DNA from: Spinactinospora alkalitolerans
Lineage (GTDB): Bacteria > Actinomycetota > Actinomycetes > Streptosporangiales > Streptosporangiaceae
Assembly: GCF_013408795.1 (NCBI RefSeq)
Contig: NZ_JACCCC010000001.1
Location: 6,448,001 to 6,512,000 of the forward strand
DNA length: 64,000 nucleotides
Direction: 5' to 3'
Within the stretch, counting starts at the first letter, position 1, and every line of letters starts with the position of its first letter. This document shows, piece after piece, positions 41,093 through 49,880 of the stretch. Under the pieces are notes generated by a model that ran no database searches, was not told the DNA's origin, and worked only from the letters and a program-made list of their open reading frames with translations. The translations under genes were made by a program, and so were the position numbers.

Positions 41093-41109
41093 ATGATAAC
41101 CATTGTCAT
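41093..41109. promoter_or_regulatory. Zur-type box
   Basis: ATGATAA-CCA-TTGTCAT is a 17-bp imperfect palindrome (6 of 7 arm positions pair), A/T-rich in a very GC-rich region, 69 bp upstream of the zinc receptor start. Form and position match actinobacterial Zur boxes, so the operon is probably off when zinc is plentiful. Confidence 0.65.
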
Positions 41110-41371
41110 TCCGACATCGGAAGACGGGACGACCGCAGCCGAAGCGGCACCGGTCCCGGCCGCCCAGGTCAGCACCTCGCGCGCGGACCGGAGGCCCCGC
41201 GCCCCGGTCCGCGGCGAGCCGCCGTCGCACCGCACGCGCAGGAGTCGGCGTCGGCGTGCGCCGCCCCCGTCCTGCGGCGCCGAACATCCCAACAGGCGAT
41301 TCGACACACGTGTTCCGCAGGCTCCGCCATTCGCCGCCACGGTGTGAGACTGGTGACGGGGGTGGTGGGGG

Positions 41372-42562
41372 GTGAACGGCGAGGACATGCCGATCGGCAC
41401 CGGTGAGCGGCTGCTGGAGGAGCTGCTCATGGACGCGCACGCGGCGGCGCCCATGGACGTGCCGCAACTGGCGGACCGCTACGCCACGTCACTGGGGCTG
41501 GAGCGGGTCACCATCCACCTGGTCGACCTGCAGCAGAGACTGCTGGTGCCGCTGTCCCGGGGCGAACCGGTGCTGGGGGTCGACGACTCCCTGGCGGGCT
41601 GGTCCTACCGCACCGTCTCCCTGCAGGTGGCCAACGACGACGGAGGCGAGCTGGTCGCGTGGCTGCCCCTGGTCGACGGCGCGGAGCGCCTCGGGGTGCT
41701 CGGCGTGCGGACGCCGATGCTGGACGGGTCGACGCTGCGGCGCTGCCGGATGCTGGCCGCCCTGCTCCCCATGGTCATCACGTCCAAGCGGACCTACAGC
41801 GACAGCTACGCCCGGCAGACGCGCAGCGAGTCGATGCGGCTGACCGCGGAGATGCTCCGGGCCTTCCTGCCGCCGCGCACCCTCGGCACCGAGCGGGTCG
41901 TGAGCACCGCGGTCCTGGAGCCGGCCTACGAACTCGGCGGGGACGCATTCGACCACTCCCTGACGAAGGACACCCTGCACGCCGCCATCCTCGACGCCAT
42001 GGGGCACGACCTCGCCTCCGGCCTGACCGCGTCGGTCGCCATGGCCGGCTGCCGCAACGCCCGCCGCAACGGCGCCGACCTGGTGGACATGGTCCACAAC
42101 GTCGACCAGGCCCTTGCCACGTGGCTGCCCGACCGGTTCTGCACCGGCGTCTTCCTCCACCTGGACCTGTCCACCGGATGCCTGCGCTGGATCAACTGCG
42201 GCCATCCCCCGCCGCTGCTCATCCGGGCGCAGCGCGTCATCGAGCACGCCCTCGAAGGCGTCCCGGAGCCACCCCTCGGCCTTCCCGCGCGCCTCACCGA
42301 GCCGGCCCGCAGCGTCCACGAGGTGTCCCTCGAACCCGGCGACCGCGTGCTGCTCTACACCGACGGCGTCACCGAAGCCCGCGCCGACAACGGTGAACTG
42401 TTCGGCCTGGACAGCTTCACCGAGTTCATCATCCGCGCCACCGCGGCCGGTGAACCGGCCCCCGAGACCCTGCGCCGCCTCGTCCACGCCATCCTCGGCC
42501 ACCAGCGGAGCCGCCTCACCGACGACGCGACCATCCTGCTGGTCGAATGGCTCTCGCCCTAG
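41372..42562 (+). CDS. SpoIIE-type PP2C serine phosphatase, paralogue
   Basis: 396 residues, same architecture as the protein at 25797: a GAF-like N-terminus (VTIHLVDLQQRLLVPL, WLPLVDGAERLGVLGV) and a phosphatase domain with ELGGDAFDH, AILDAMGHD, INCGHPPPLLI, YTDGVTEAR and DDATILLVEW. The two share many identical stretches, so they arose by duplication. No anti-sigma or anti-anti-sigma gene adjoins either. ATG 41387 is an alternative start. Confidence 0.88.
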   Translation: MNGEDMPIGTGERLLEELLMDAHAAAPMDVPQLADRYATSLGLERVTIHLVDLQQRLLVPLSRGEPVLGVDDSLAGWSYRTVSLQVANDDGGELVAWLPLVDGAERLGVLGVRTPMLDGSTLRRCRMLAALLPMVITSKRTYSDSYARQTRSESMRLTAEMLRAFLPPRTLGTERVVSTAVLEPAYELGGDAFDHSLTKDTLHAAILDAMGHDLASGLTASVAMAGCRNARRNGADLVDMVHNVDQALATWLPDRFCTGVFLHLDLSTGCLRWINCGHPPPLLIRAQRVIEHALEGVPEPPLGLPARLTEPARSVHEVSLEPGDRVLLYTDGVTEARADNGELFGLDSFTEFIIRATAAGEPAPETLRRLVHAILGHQRSRLTDDATILLVEWLSP

Positions 42563-42725
42563 CGGCGAGTCGACAAGGGAACACGTCGATGCGGCGAGTC
42601 GACAAGGGGACGAGTCCACACGGCAAGTCGACAAGGGGACGAGTCCACGCGGCGAATCGGCAAGGGAAAACGGCCACGCGGGAAGTCGACAAGGGAACAC
42701 GCCCGCGCCGCGAATCGACGAGAAA
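42562..42725 (+). repeat. 29-bp minisatellite, about 5.6 copies
   Basis: Copies begin at 42562, 42591, 42620, 42649, 42678 and 42707, an exact 29-bp period built on GCGGCGAGTCGACAAGGG. Sequence differs between copies by several substitutions but never in length. It begins at the last base of the phosphatase stop codon and lies in the gap before the PemK-like gene. Confidence 0.9.
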
Positions 42726-42765
42726 CCTCCCACCGGTCCCACTCCCCGGCGGTTAGGATGCACGC

Positions 42766-43218
42766 GTGCTCGATCGACGCGGCCCCGCAGGCGGCCCCTC
42801 CCACCACACGCACCACGGCGCCGTCCGCGAGGTCGCGACCGGCCGCAACGCCACGACCCTGGCCTATGCGCCCGATCGCGACGGGCGGGCCGACGCGGGC
42901 GAGGTGGTCTGGACCTGGGTCCCCTACGAGGAGGACCCGTCCCTCGGCAAGGACCGGCCGCTGCTCGTGGTGGGCAGGAACGGCGGCTCCCTGCACGCCC
43001 TGATGCTCTCCACCCAGGAGCCCGACCACTGGGAGAAGCAGGACTGGTTCGAGCTGGGCGCCGGCCCGTGGGACCGCGACGGCAGGACCTCCTACGTGCG
43101 ACTGGACCGCCTGTTCGAGCTCGGTGAGGACGACATCCGCCGCGAGGGCGCGGTCCTGGACCCCGATCGGTTCTGGCGGGTCGGCGCGGTCCTGCGGACA
43201 CGGTACGGCTGGCGCTGA
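42766..43218 (+). CDS. PemK/MazF-like family protein
   Basis: 150 residues. EVVWTWVPYEEDPSLGKDRP and LLVVGRNGGSLHALMLST match the opening strands of PemK/MazF-like proteins common in actinomycetes. The C-terminal half (WEKQDWFELGAGPWDRDGR, SYVRLDRLFEL) also fits this family. No antitoxin gene adjoins it, so toxin activity is doubtful. GTG 42766 has AGGA about 8 bases upstream. Confidence 0.72.
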   Translation: MLDRRGPAGGPSHHTHHGAVREVATGRNATTLAYAPDRDGRADAGEVVWTWVPYEEDPSLGKDRPLLVVGRNGGSLHALMLSTQEPDHWEKQDWFELGAGPWDRDGRTSYVRLDRLFELGEDDIRREGAVLDPDRFWRVGAVLRTRYGWR

Positions 43219-43255
43219 GGTCCGGGCACGCGTGGACCACGGGAACGGGGGGCAC

Positions 43256-43948
43256 ATGAACACGAACACCGCCGGACGTCCGCACGTCATCGCGTTCGAC
43301 GTGGTGGAGACCCTGTACCCGCTGGATCCCCTGGAGACCCTGATCGAACGCGCGGGGCTGCCCCGCGGCCTGCGCAGGCACTGGTTCGACCGGCTGCTGC
43401 GCGACGGCTTCGCCGTGGCGGCGAGCGGCGGGTACCGGTCGTTCCGCGACCTCGCGATCGGGGCGCTGGAGGACGTGAGCGGGCTGAACGGGCACCGACT
43501 GTCCGGCGCGGCCGCGGCCGAGGTCGTGGACGGCTTCGCGACCCTGGACGCCCGCCCCGATGCCGAACCCGCGATGCGCCGGGCCCGCGAGGCCGGCGTG
43601 CGCGTGGTGACCCTCACCAACGGCGCGGCCGCCACCACCCGGACACTGCTGGAGCGCTCCGGCCTGGACGCCCACGTCGAGCGGGTGATCTCGGTGGAGG
43701 AGGCCGGCCGGTGGAAGACCGCGCCGCAGCCCTACCACCACGCGGCCGAAGTATGCGGCGTCGCCCGCAACCGCCTGGCGCTGGTGGCCGCGCACGGCTG
43801 GGACGTGCACGGCGCCCGCGCCGCCGGGCTGGTCACGGGCTGGTCCAGCCACCTGGAGGACCGGTTCCCCCGCGCCTTCGACGCCCCGGACGTCACCGGA
43901 GACGGCCTCGTCGAGGTGGTCGAAGGACTCCTCTCCCTGCCCGATTGA
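43256..43948 (+). CDS. HAD-superfamily hydrolase (haloacid dehalogenase type)
   Basis: 230 residues. Motif I FDVVETLYPL retains the first Asp; the second catalytic position (usually Asp or Asn) is Val-Glu as in some dehalogenase-type members. Motif II is TLTNGAA, motif III Lys lies in RWKTAPQPYHHAA, and motif IV in AAHGWDVHGARAAG. Cap helices fill residues 20-85. ATG 43256 is preceded by GGGGGG. It sits 38 bp after the PemK-like gene and may be co-transcribed. Confidence 0.85.
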   Translation: MNTNTAGRPHVIAFDVVETLYPLDPLETLIERAGLPRGLRRHWFDRLLRDGFAVAASGGYRSFRDLAIGALEDVSGLNGHRLSGAAAAEVVDGFATLDARPDAEPAMRRAREAGVRVVTLTNGAAATTRTLLERSGLDAHVERVISVEEAGRWKTAPQPYHHAAEVCGVARNRLALVAAHGWDVHGARAAGLVTGWSSHLEDRFPRAFDAPDVTGDGLVEVVEGLLSLPD

Positions 43949-44055
43949 GCCGTCTCCGCCGATCGGTTCGCACGGCTCCGCTGTGCCGCCAATCCCCTCC
44001 GATGCCGGCTCCGAATCCACGGTGCCGACCGGACGCGGGCCGGTGCCCCGTTCCC

Positions 44056-44127
44056 TTCGACCCGGCGGGCACCGAGAGGTTCGATCCGGCGGGCGCCGAG
44101 AGGTTCGATCCGGCGGGCGCCGAGAGG
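44056..44127 (+). repeat. 24-bp tandem repeat, 3 copies
   Basis: Three direct copies (44056, 44080, 44104) of a 24-bp unit starting TTCGAYCCGGCGGGC; copies 2 and 3 are identical and copy 1 differs at two positions. It lies in the gap before the hydrolase and ends about 20 bp from its GTG, where it may affect translation. Confidence 0.85.
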
Positions 44128-44146
44128 ACGGAGCGGTGAGGCGCCA

Positions 44147-44830
44147 GTGCGCGAAGAGAAACGGCAGGCCACCGAACAGGGCCCCTGGCTGGCCGCATCC
44201 GAACCCCGGGAGGTCCGGGCCGTCGCCCTGCTCCTGCACGGCGGGCAGGTGACGAGCACCGTCCCGACCGGGGAGAGCGGGCTCGCGGTGCGGCGGATGC
44301 GCCCGTTCGCCGCAGCACTGACCCGGGCCCGCCATGACCGGGGCCTGGCGGTGTGGCGGCTGCGCAACCGCGTGCGCGGTTGGAACGGTGCTGCTCAGGC
44401 GCCACTGCATGACGCACGGTGGGCGCTGGCCGAGGTCCGCCGCAGACACGGCTCCGTCCCCGTCGTGCTCATCGGCCATTCGCTGGGCGGCAGGGTGGCG
44501 CTGCGCGCGGCCGGGGACGCGCTGGTCCGCGGCGTGGTCGGACTCGCGCCATGGCTGCCGGAGGGCGAGCCGACGGACCAGATCAGCGGGCGGCACGTCG
44601 TGCTGGCCCACGGGCTGTGGGACCTGACCACCAGCCCCAGGGCGACGCGCGCCCACGCCGAGCGCATTCGGCCGGTCGCCGCGAGCAGTTCCTTCGTGCC
44701 GGTGCGGTTCGACCTGCACGCCATGGTGCGGCTGCGCACCTGGAACCGGCTGGTGGTCGAATCGGTCTCGGCCATGCTGGACGAGCGGGACAGAGGGGAG
44801 GAAGGGGACGAGCGAGACGGTATCCGGTGA
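44147..44830 (+). CDS. Alpha/beta hydrolase
   Basis: 227 residues. The oxyanion strand VRAVALLLHGGQ, nucleophile elbow LIGHSLGGRVAL (Ser) and a C-terminal His in FDLHAMVRLRTW give an alpha/beta-hydrolase core, with Asp probably in HGLWDLTT. Substrate unknown. GTG 44147 lies about 20 bp after the 24-bp repeats, without a clear ribosome site. The acidic tail ERDRGEEGDERDG is unconserved. Confidence 0.82.
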   Translation: MREEKRQATEQGPWLAASEPREVRAVALLLHGGQVTSTVPTGESGLAVRRMRPFAAALTRARHDRGLAVWRLRNRVRGWNGAAQAPLHDARWALAEVRRRHGSVPVVLIGHSLGGRVALRAAGDALVRGVVGLAPWLPEGEPTDQISGRHVVLAHGLWDLTTSPRATRAHAERIRPVAASSSFVPVRFDLHAMVRLRTWNRLVVESVSAMLDERDRGEEGDERDGIR

Positions 44831-44996
44831 GCCGTTCCCGTCCGACACCCCACCCCATCCGGGGGACAACCACCCCCAAGGCCGGAGCGATTCCCAGTCT
44901 GGCCTTTGTCAAGCCTTGGTGCCAGTGCCGAGAGGACGGCTGTGGACAACCGGCCGGCCATTCCCGTGTACGGCGACACGGTGACGGACTTCCCCG

Positions 44997-45250
44997 CCTG
45001 GGGTCGGGGGTGCAGGCGGGCGGCGAGGGCCGGGTGGGGTTGGGCCTGCTGGTCGGGTGGCGGGATGGTTTGGGATCGGGGTTTCAAGCGGGCGGCGAGG
45101 GCGGGGCGGGCTGGGCTTGCTTGTCGGGTGGCGGGGTGGTTTGGGGTCGGGGTGCAGACCGGCGGCGAGGGCCGGAGCGGGGTTCGGGGTGGTGTGTCGG
45201 GTGGCCGGCGGGTCTGGGGCCGGGCCGGGGGCCGGTTCGGGCGGGGCGGG
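44997..45250 (+). repeat. 72-bp tandem repeat array, G-rich orientation
   Basis: A unit marked by TCGGGTGGCGGGRTGG, then TTTGGG and GGCGGCGAGGGC, starts at 45053, 45124 and 45197 (71 and 73 bp), with a partial copy before. No credible ORF. The 44831-46481 stretch holds no gene I can support. Confidence 0.8.
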
Positions 45251-45274
45251 GGTCACGGGTGCCGCTCCAGGAGT

Positions 45275-45288
45275 TTGGTCTAGACCAA
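45275..45288. promoter_or_regulatory. Perfect DasR-type (dre) palindrome
   Basis: TTGGTCTAGACCAA is a perfect 14-bp palindrome containing TGGTCTAGACCA, the core of DasR-responsive elements, the sites of the GntR-family N-acetylglucosamine sensor. No gene start lies within several hundred bases on either side. Confidence 0.55.
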
Positions 45289-45699
45289 TCGGGGGAGGCG
45301 GAGGGGTGCCGCCGGGGCTGCGTGCCTGGTCAGAGACCCGGGTGTGGCGGGCGGGCCCGCCGGGACCGGCCCGCGCGCAACGAGACTGCTGCCGTGAGCG
45401 CCGCCAAGCGTCACCAGAGCGGTGTCGTTGCCCGATCCGACCACCCAAAAGCGGCAAAACCGGCATTGCGCCGCGCGCACTCGACCGGTCCGGTGATTTT
45501 GTCCCGCATCCCGGAAGTCTCCTTACGCGAAGCGGATCGCGGCCTTGCCCGCCTCCCCGGGAAACAGACAAAAGGGCGCATATCCACCCCGCAGGGTGCG
45601 TCTACGCGCGCATCACCCCGCACAAGGCGCTACTGAGCGCCGCCCTCGCACGCCCCCGCCCCTTCCGGACCGCCGAGACAAGCGGGAAGAGCCGCCACC

Positions 45700-46020
45700 C
45701 CCGACAGACCCAACACCCGACCAGCAGACCCAGCCCACTCCCGACCCTCGCCGCCCGCCTGCACCCCGACCCCAAACCACCCCGCCACCCGACTAGCACC
45801 CCGAGCTCCGCTCCGCCGTCGCCGCCCGTCTGAGCCTCAGCCCCAGCCCATCCCACTGCCCGACCAGCAGGCCCAACCCGCCCCCCGGCCGTCGCCGCCG
45901 GTCTGCACCCCGACCCCAAACCACCGGCCACCCGACAAGTAGGCCCAGCCCCTCGTCCGGCCGTCGCTGCCCGCCTGCACCCCGACCGCAGACCATCCCG
46001 CCGCCCGGCAACCAGGCCGG
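45700..46020 (-). repeat. 72-bp tandem repeat array, C-rich (inverted) orientation
   Basis: The complement of the 44997-45250 unit: CACCCGA anchors occur at 45714, 45785, 45857, 45929 and about 46001 (71-72 bp apart). A further isolated copy is at 46340-46410. With the G-rich array it forms long inverted repeats about 450 bp apart. Confidence 0.8.
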
Positions 46021-46189
46021 AGCCGCGCCGCCCGGCAGAGCCCTCGCCTTCATTCCACCAATCCACCGGGCGAAGCCCCGCCCCATCCGGGGGCAGACCA
46101 CCCAACTCAGCAGAACCGCGTAAACCCCACCCTCACCCTGTCAAGACCCAGAACCAACCCCCACCCACCAACCTGTGGACAACCCACGT

Positions 46190-46295
46190 GGACGCCCCAC
46201 CCCGAAGCCCACTCCGGAGCCCACCCCGAAGCCCAACCCCGAAGCCCACCCCGAAGCCCACTCCGGAGCCCACCCCGAAGCCCACCCCGGCCGCC
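46190..46295 (+). repeat. 12-bp CCCACYCCGRAG tandem repeat
   Basis: About eight imperfect 12-bp units. In one frame they would encode Pro-Thr-Pro-Lys/Glu repeats, but no start, ribosome site or complete protein supports translation. Confidence 0.7.
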
Positions 46296-46481
46296 CGCCC
46301 CCAGCAGGCAACCCCGGCCTTACCGGCCTTACCGGCCTTCACCGCTCGTCGCCACCCGTCTGACCCCCAATCCCAAACCATCCCGCCACCCGGCAAGCAG
46401 GCTTACCCCGTTCCGTCTCCTCCTCCCCGCGCCGTTGACGAGGGGAGCGGGGCGGCGAGTCGCGCCCCACTCCCCCGCCGG

Positions 46482-47252
<771 letters not shown>

Positions 47253-47298
47253 TCATGTGGACGCACGCGGCTCTCTCCGGGGAGAGGGGCCGAACGCT

Positions 47299-47865
47299 CT
47301 ATGGGTGGATGGTGTCGACGTCGCGGTCCCGCGGCGGCTCCCGTTCGAGGGCCGGGCCTTCGGGGGCCGGGCCGGGGGCGGCATCGCCTTCCCCGCCGTC
47401 CGCGCGTCCGCGCCGGTCCTTGCGTCTCCTCTTCTCCTCCTTCCGGTTCTTCCTGTTCCGGTTCCTCCTGGTCGGGCGGGGCGTCGGCTGCCAGGCGAGC
47501 ATCAGTCCGCCGCCGATGAAGGCGAACGTGCTCCCGATGACGAACCCGCCCAGATTGGACATCACCAGGGCCGCGAGTCCGACCAGCATGGTGAGGGTCC
47601 CCGTGACGGTGCGCTGCTGGGGCGTCGCCCACGCGATGAGGCCGAGGGCGATGAGGAAGACCCCCATCAGGACCGAGGGGACACCGGCGATCCCCTGCTG
47701 GATCATCACCTCCACGGGCGCCAGCGGCAGGGAGCAGATCACGATCCCCGCCATGGCGGCGTGGAAGCCGCCCCAGAACGGGCGCCTCCTGCGCCACGCC
47801 CGGAACCGGCGCCACGGCCGCACGGGCGCGCCCGAGCGGCCCTCCCGCCGCGTCCTCCTGGTCAT
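47299..47865 (-). CDS. DUF6114-family membrane protein
   Basis: 188 residues. After a very basic N-terminus come four hydrophobic segments (FHAAMAGIVICSLPLAP, GVPSVLMGVFLIALGLIAW, VTGTLTMLVGLAALVMSNL, GFVIGSTFAFIGGGLMLAW) and a long Arg/Lys/Glu-rich tail. It follows the DUF6230 gene on the same strand, a pairing common in actinomycetes. Function unknown; location is the membrane. Confidence 0.8.
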   Translation of the reverse strand: MTRRTRREGRSGAPVRPWRRFRAWRRRRPFWGGFHAAMAGIVICSLPLAPVEVMIQQGIAGVPSVLMGVFLIALGLIAWATPQQRTVTGTLTMLVGLAALVMSNLGGFVIGSTFAFIGGGLMLAWQPTPRPTRRNRNRKNRKEEKRRRKDRRGRADGGEGDAAPGPAPEGPALEREPPRDRDVDTIHP

Positions 47866-47965
47866 CTCTCCACTCCCTTCGGTGCGCTCGCGGTCGCGGT
47901 CGCGCGCGGACGGCGGACGGCCGGGCGCCGCCGCAGCGGGGCCGCCGGAACGGCCGCATATCCGG

Positions 47966-48613
47966 TCAGAAGCATTCGGAGTCGCCGCGGGAGACGGCCA
48001 GGTTCAGGTTGGAGAGCCGGAACGTGCCGGCGTTGGCGGCCCAGGCCGTCTGCTCCAGGCCCGTGACCGAAATGGTGTCGGACTGCATGCCGAACAGGTC
48101 CTGCATGCCCTGGCCGCCTTCGGGACCCTTGTCGAGGGTGGAGGCGTCGCGGCCGAGCTCCATCGAGTCGAACTCCGCGTCGCCGCCCATCTGCTCCATG
48201 TCCACGAACAGGTTCTCGGCCTCCACCGGCCGGTCCTCGCTGCCCGCCGTGAGCTTCATGGAGACGCTCCCGAGGACGGGAAACTCCGTCAGCACCGACT
48301 GGCAGAGGTTCTGCAGCTCGGCTTCCCTGATCGCCGCGACGGCGACGGGATGGACCTCCTGGCGCACGGTCTGGTCCAGCGATCCGTACATCGCGAATCC
48401 GGTCCCGTCGAGGCGGTCCGCCGAGATCTTGAACTGCTGACCCGACACCGCGAAGGAGGCGGCGATCGCTCCGTTCGCCATGGCGATCAGCAGCCCCGCG
48501 GCGCCGACCGCGGCCGGAGCGGTGAAAAGGGCGAAACGCGCCCAGTTGGTGTGCCCGGTCGCCTGCTCGGGGAACTCGGGGAACTCGGGGGACTCGGGGG
48601 ACTCATCCGGCAT
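47966..48613 (-). CDS. DUF6230-family protein
   Basis: 215 residues. One N-terminal membrane segment (FTAPAAVGAAGLLIAMANGAIAA) leads to an extracellular domain with FKISADRLDGTGFAMYG, two cysteines (LQNLCQSV and C-terminal ECF) and SNLNLAVS. Members are sometimes labelled cholesterol esterase without proof. The N-terminal SPESPEFPEFPE comes from four 9-bp repeats (48567-48602). ATG 48613 follows GAGGAG. Confidence 0.8.
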   Translation of the reverse strand: MPDESPESPEFPEFPEQATGHTNWARFALFTAPAAVGAAGLLIAMANGAIAASFAVSGQQFKISADRLDGTGFAMYGSLDQTVRQEVHPVAVAAIREAELQNLCQSVLTEFPVLGSVSMKLTAGSEDRPVEAENLFVDMEQMGGDAEFDSMELGRDASTLDKGPEGGQGMQDLFGMQSDTISVTGLEQTAWAANAGTFRLSNLNLAVSRGDSECF

Positions 48614-49190
48614 CTGTGTCTCCTCATCGGACGATGTGCCACGCCGTCATCCCGGCCGTCCCCCCGAGACGGTCCAGGGGCCGGGTCCTCGGTGCGTCGA
48701 CGATGACGAATGACCGGGGAAGCCGACCGGCGAGTGCGTTCAAGCGCGAGTGAGAATAATGGTGGAGGAAATGCGGCCATGATTTCAAGTGGGGTTGAGC
48801 GACGTATTTCAGAAATTTCCCGGGTTCTTTCCCGCTTTTGCTCGGCGAGGGGGTGTCGACTTATTTATTGGCTCTGACCTGCTCTTATGTAAATCGAATG
48901 AGGGACTGATCTTCACGGTGGGTGCGCCACAGGCCATTGCCTGAAGGGGTGGAGAGTGTTTTTGTCACCGCTGTGACAATCTATGGTGCTGCTCTTCTCA
49001 GCGGAATGAGAAGGGATTCGGGGCGGCCGGAGCGAATTCACCGGTCCAGGGTTCGCCCCCTCGAACGGACACCGCGCGGACACCGCGCGGGCCTCGGGCC
49101 CGGCCCCCGGAGGGCCGCCCGGATCCGGGGCCCGGTCCGGGATCCGGCGCGCGCGTTAGCCGACGGGGAGTCAGGGGTAGCGGGCCGGCC
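48614..49190. other. Intergenic region with A/T-rich centre
   Basis: Between divergent genes. The 48760-48980 part is markedly A/T-richer and probably holds the promoters of the DUF6230 operon. A palindrome is listed separately. No ORF is convincing. Confidence 0.4.
48962..48979. promoter_or_regulatory. TTGTCAC-N4-GTGACAA palindrome
   Basis: A perfect 7-bp inverted repeat with spacer CGCT in the A/T-rich gap. The GTGAC half-sites recall CRP-like or GntR sites but the spacing does not allow assignment. Confidence 0.4.
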
Positions 49191-49826
49191 ATGACGACGT
49201 TTCGTGACCGCCGGGACGCCGGTGAGCAGTTGGCCGAACGCATCGCCGGACTGCGACTGGCCGACCCGTTCGTCCTGGCCCTGCCGCGCGGCGGAGTGCC
49301 CGTGGCCCACGTCGTGGCCACGGTCCTGAAGGCTCCCCTGGACGTGGTCGTCGCCCGCAAGGTCGGGGCGCCGGGCAACCCCGAGTTCGGGGTGGGCGCG
49401 GTGACCGCCGACGGGCCTGCGCTGTTCGACACCGAGAAGCTGAACCTGCTCGGCGTCGACCCCCGCGACCTCGAACCCGCCGTCGAGACCGAACGCGCCG
49501 AGGCGCGCCGGCGGCTCGCCGCCTACCGCGACGGCCGCCCGGAGCCGGAGCTCGCCGGGCGCGACGTCGTGCTCGTCGACGACGGACTGGCCACCGGGGT
49601 GACCGCCAGGGCCGGCCTGTCCTACGTGCGCGGGCTGCGCCCGGCCTCGCTGCGCCTGGCCGTCCCGGTGTGCTCGGCCGATTCGGCGCGCTCCCTGGGT
49701 GAGGAGTGCGACGAGGTCGTCTGTCTGTCCGCCCCGCCGGACTTCCGGGCGGTCGGCCTCTGGTACCAGGACTTCCGGCAGAACACCGACGAGGAGGTCA
49801 TCCGCCTGCTGCGCGACGCCGGATGA
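49191..49826 (+). CDS. Phosphoribosyltransferase
   Basis: 211 residues. The PRPP-binding motif VVLVDDGLATGVTA (about 124-137) defines a type I phosphoribosyltransferase; LALPRGGVPVAHVVA and VVARKVGAPGNPEFGVGAV are typical of the widespread stand-alone subgroup with unknown base. GxDFR (YQDFRQNTDEEVI) ends the domain. It converges on the response regulator gene. Confidence 0.88.
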   Translation: MTTFRDRRDAGEQLAERIAGLRLADPFVLALPRGGVPVAHVVATVLKAPLDVVVARKVGAPGNPEFGVGAVTADGPALFDTEKLNLLGVDPRDLEPAVETERAEARRRLAAYRDGRPEPELAGRDVVLVDDGLATGVTARAGLSYVRGLRPASLRLAVPVCSADSARSLGEECDEVVCLSAPPDFRAVGLWYQDFRQNTDEEVIRLLRDAG

Positions 49827-49880
49827 TCCGGTGGCGGCGCGGACGAACGCGCGAGACCGGCGCGGAAGGGACTGCGGACC

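Noticed and set aside
42562-42725. 29-bp repeats as a third CRISPR array
   Set aside because: Units are directly adjacent with no spacers and share no sequence with the I-E repeat.
41489-44869. 1126-residue minus-strand frame
   Set aside because: Shadow of four well-supported plus-strand genes; its one repeat-rich part is the 29-bp minisatellite.
44941-46182. TGTGGACAA (DnaA-box complement) at 44941 and 46174 as a replication origin
   Set aside because: Only two boxes 1.2 kb apart, no dnaA or dnaN nearby; both may be part of the repeat region.
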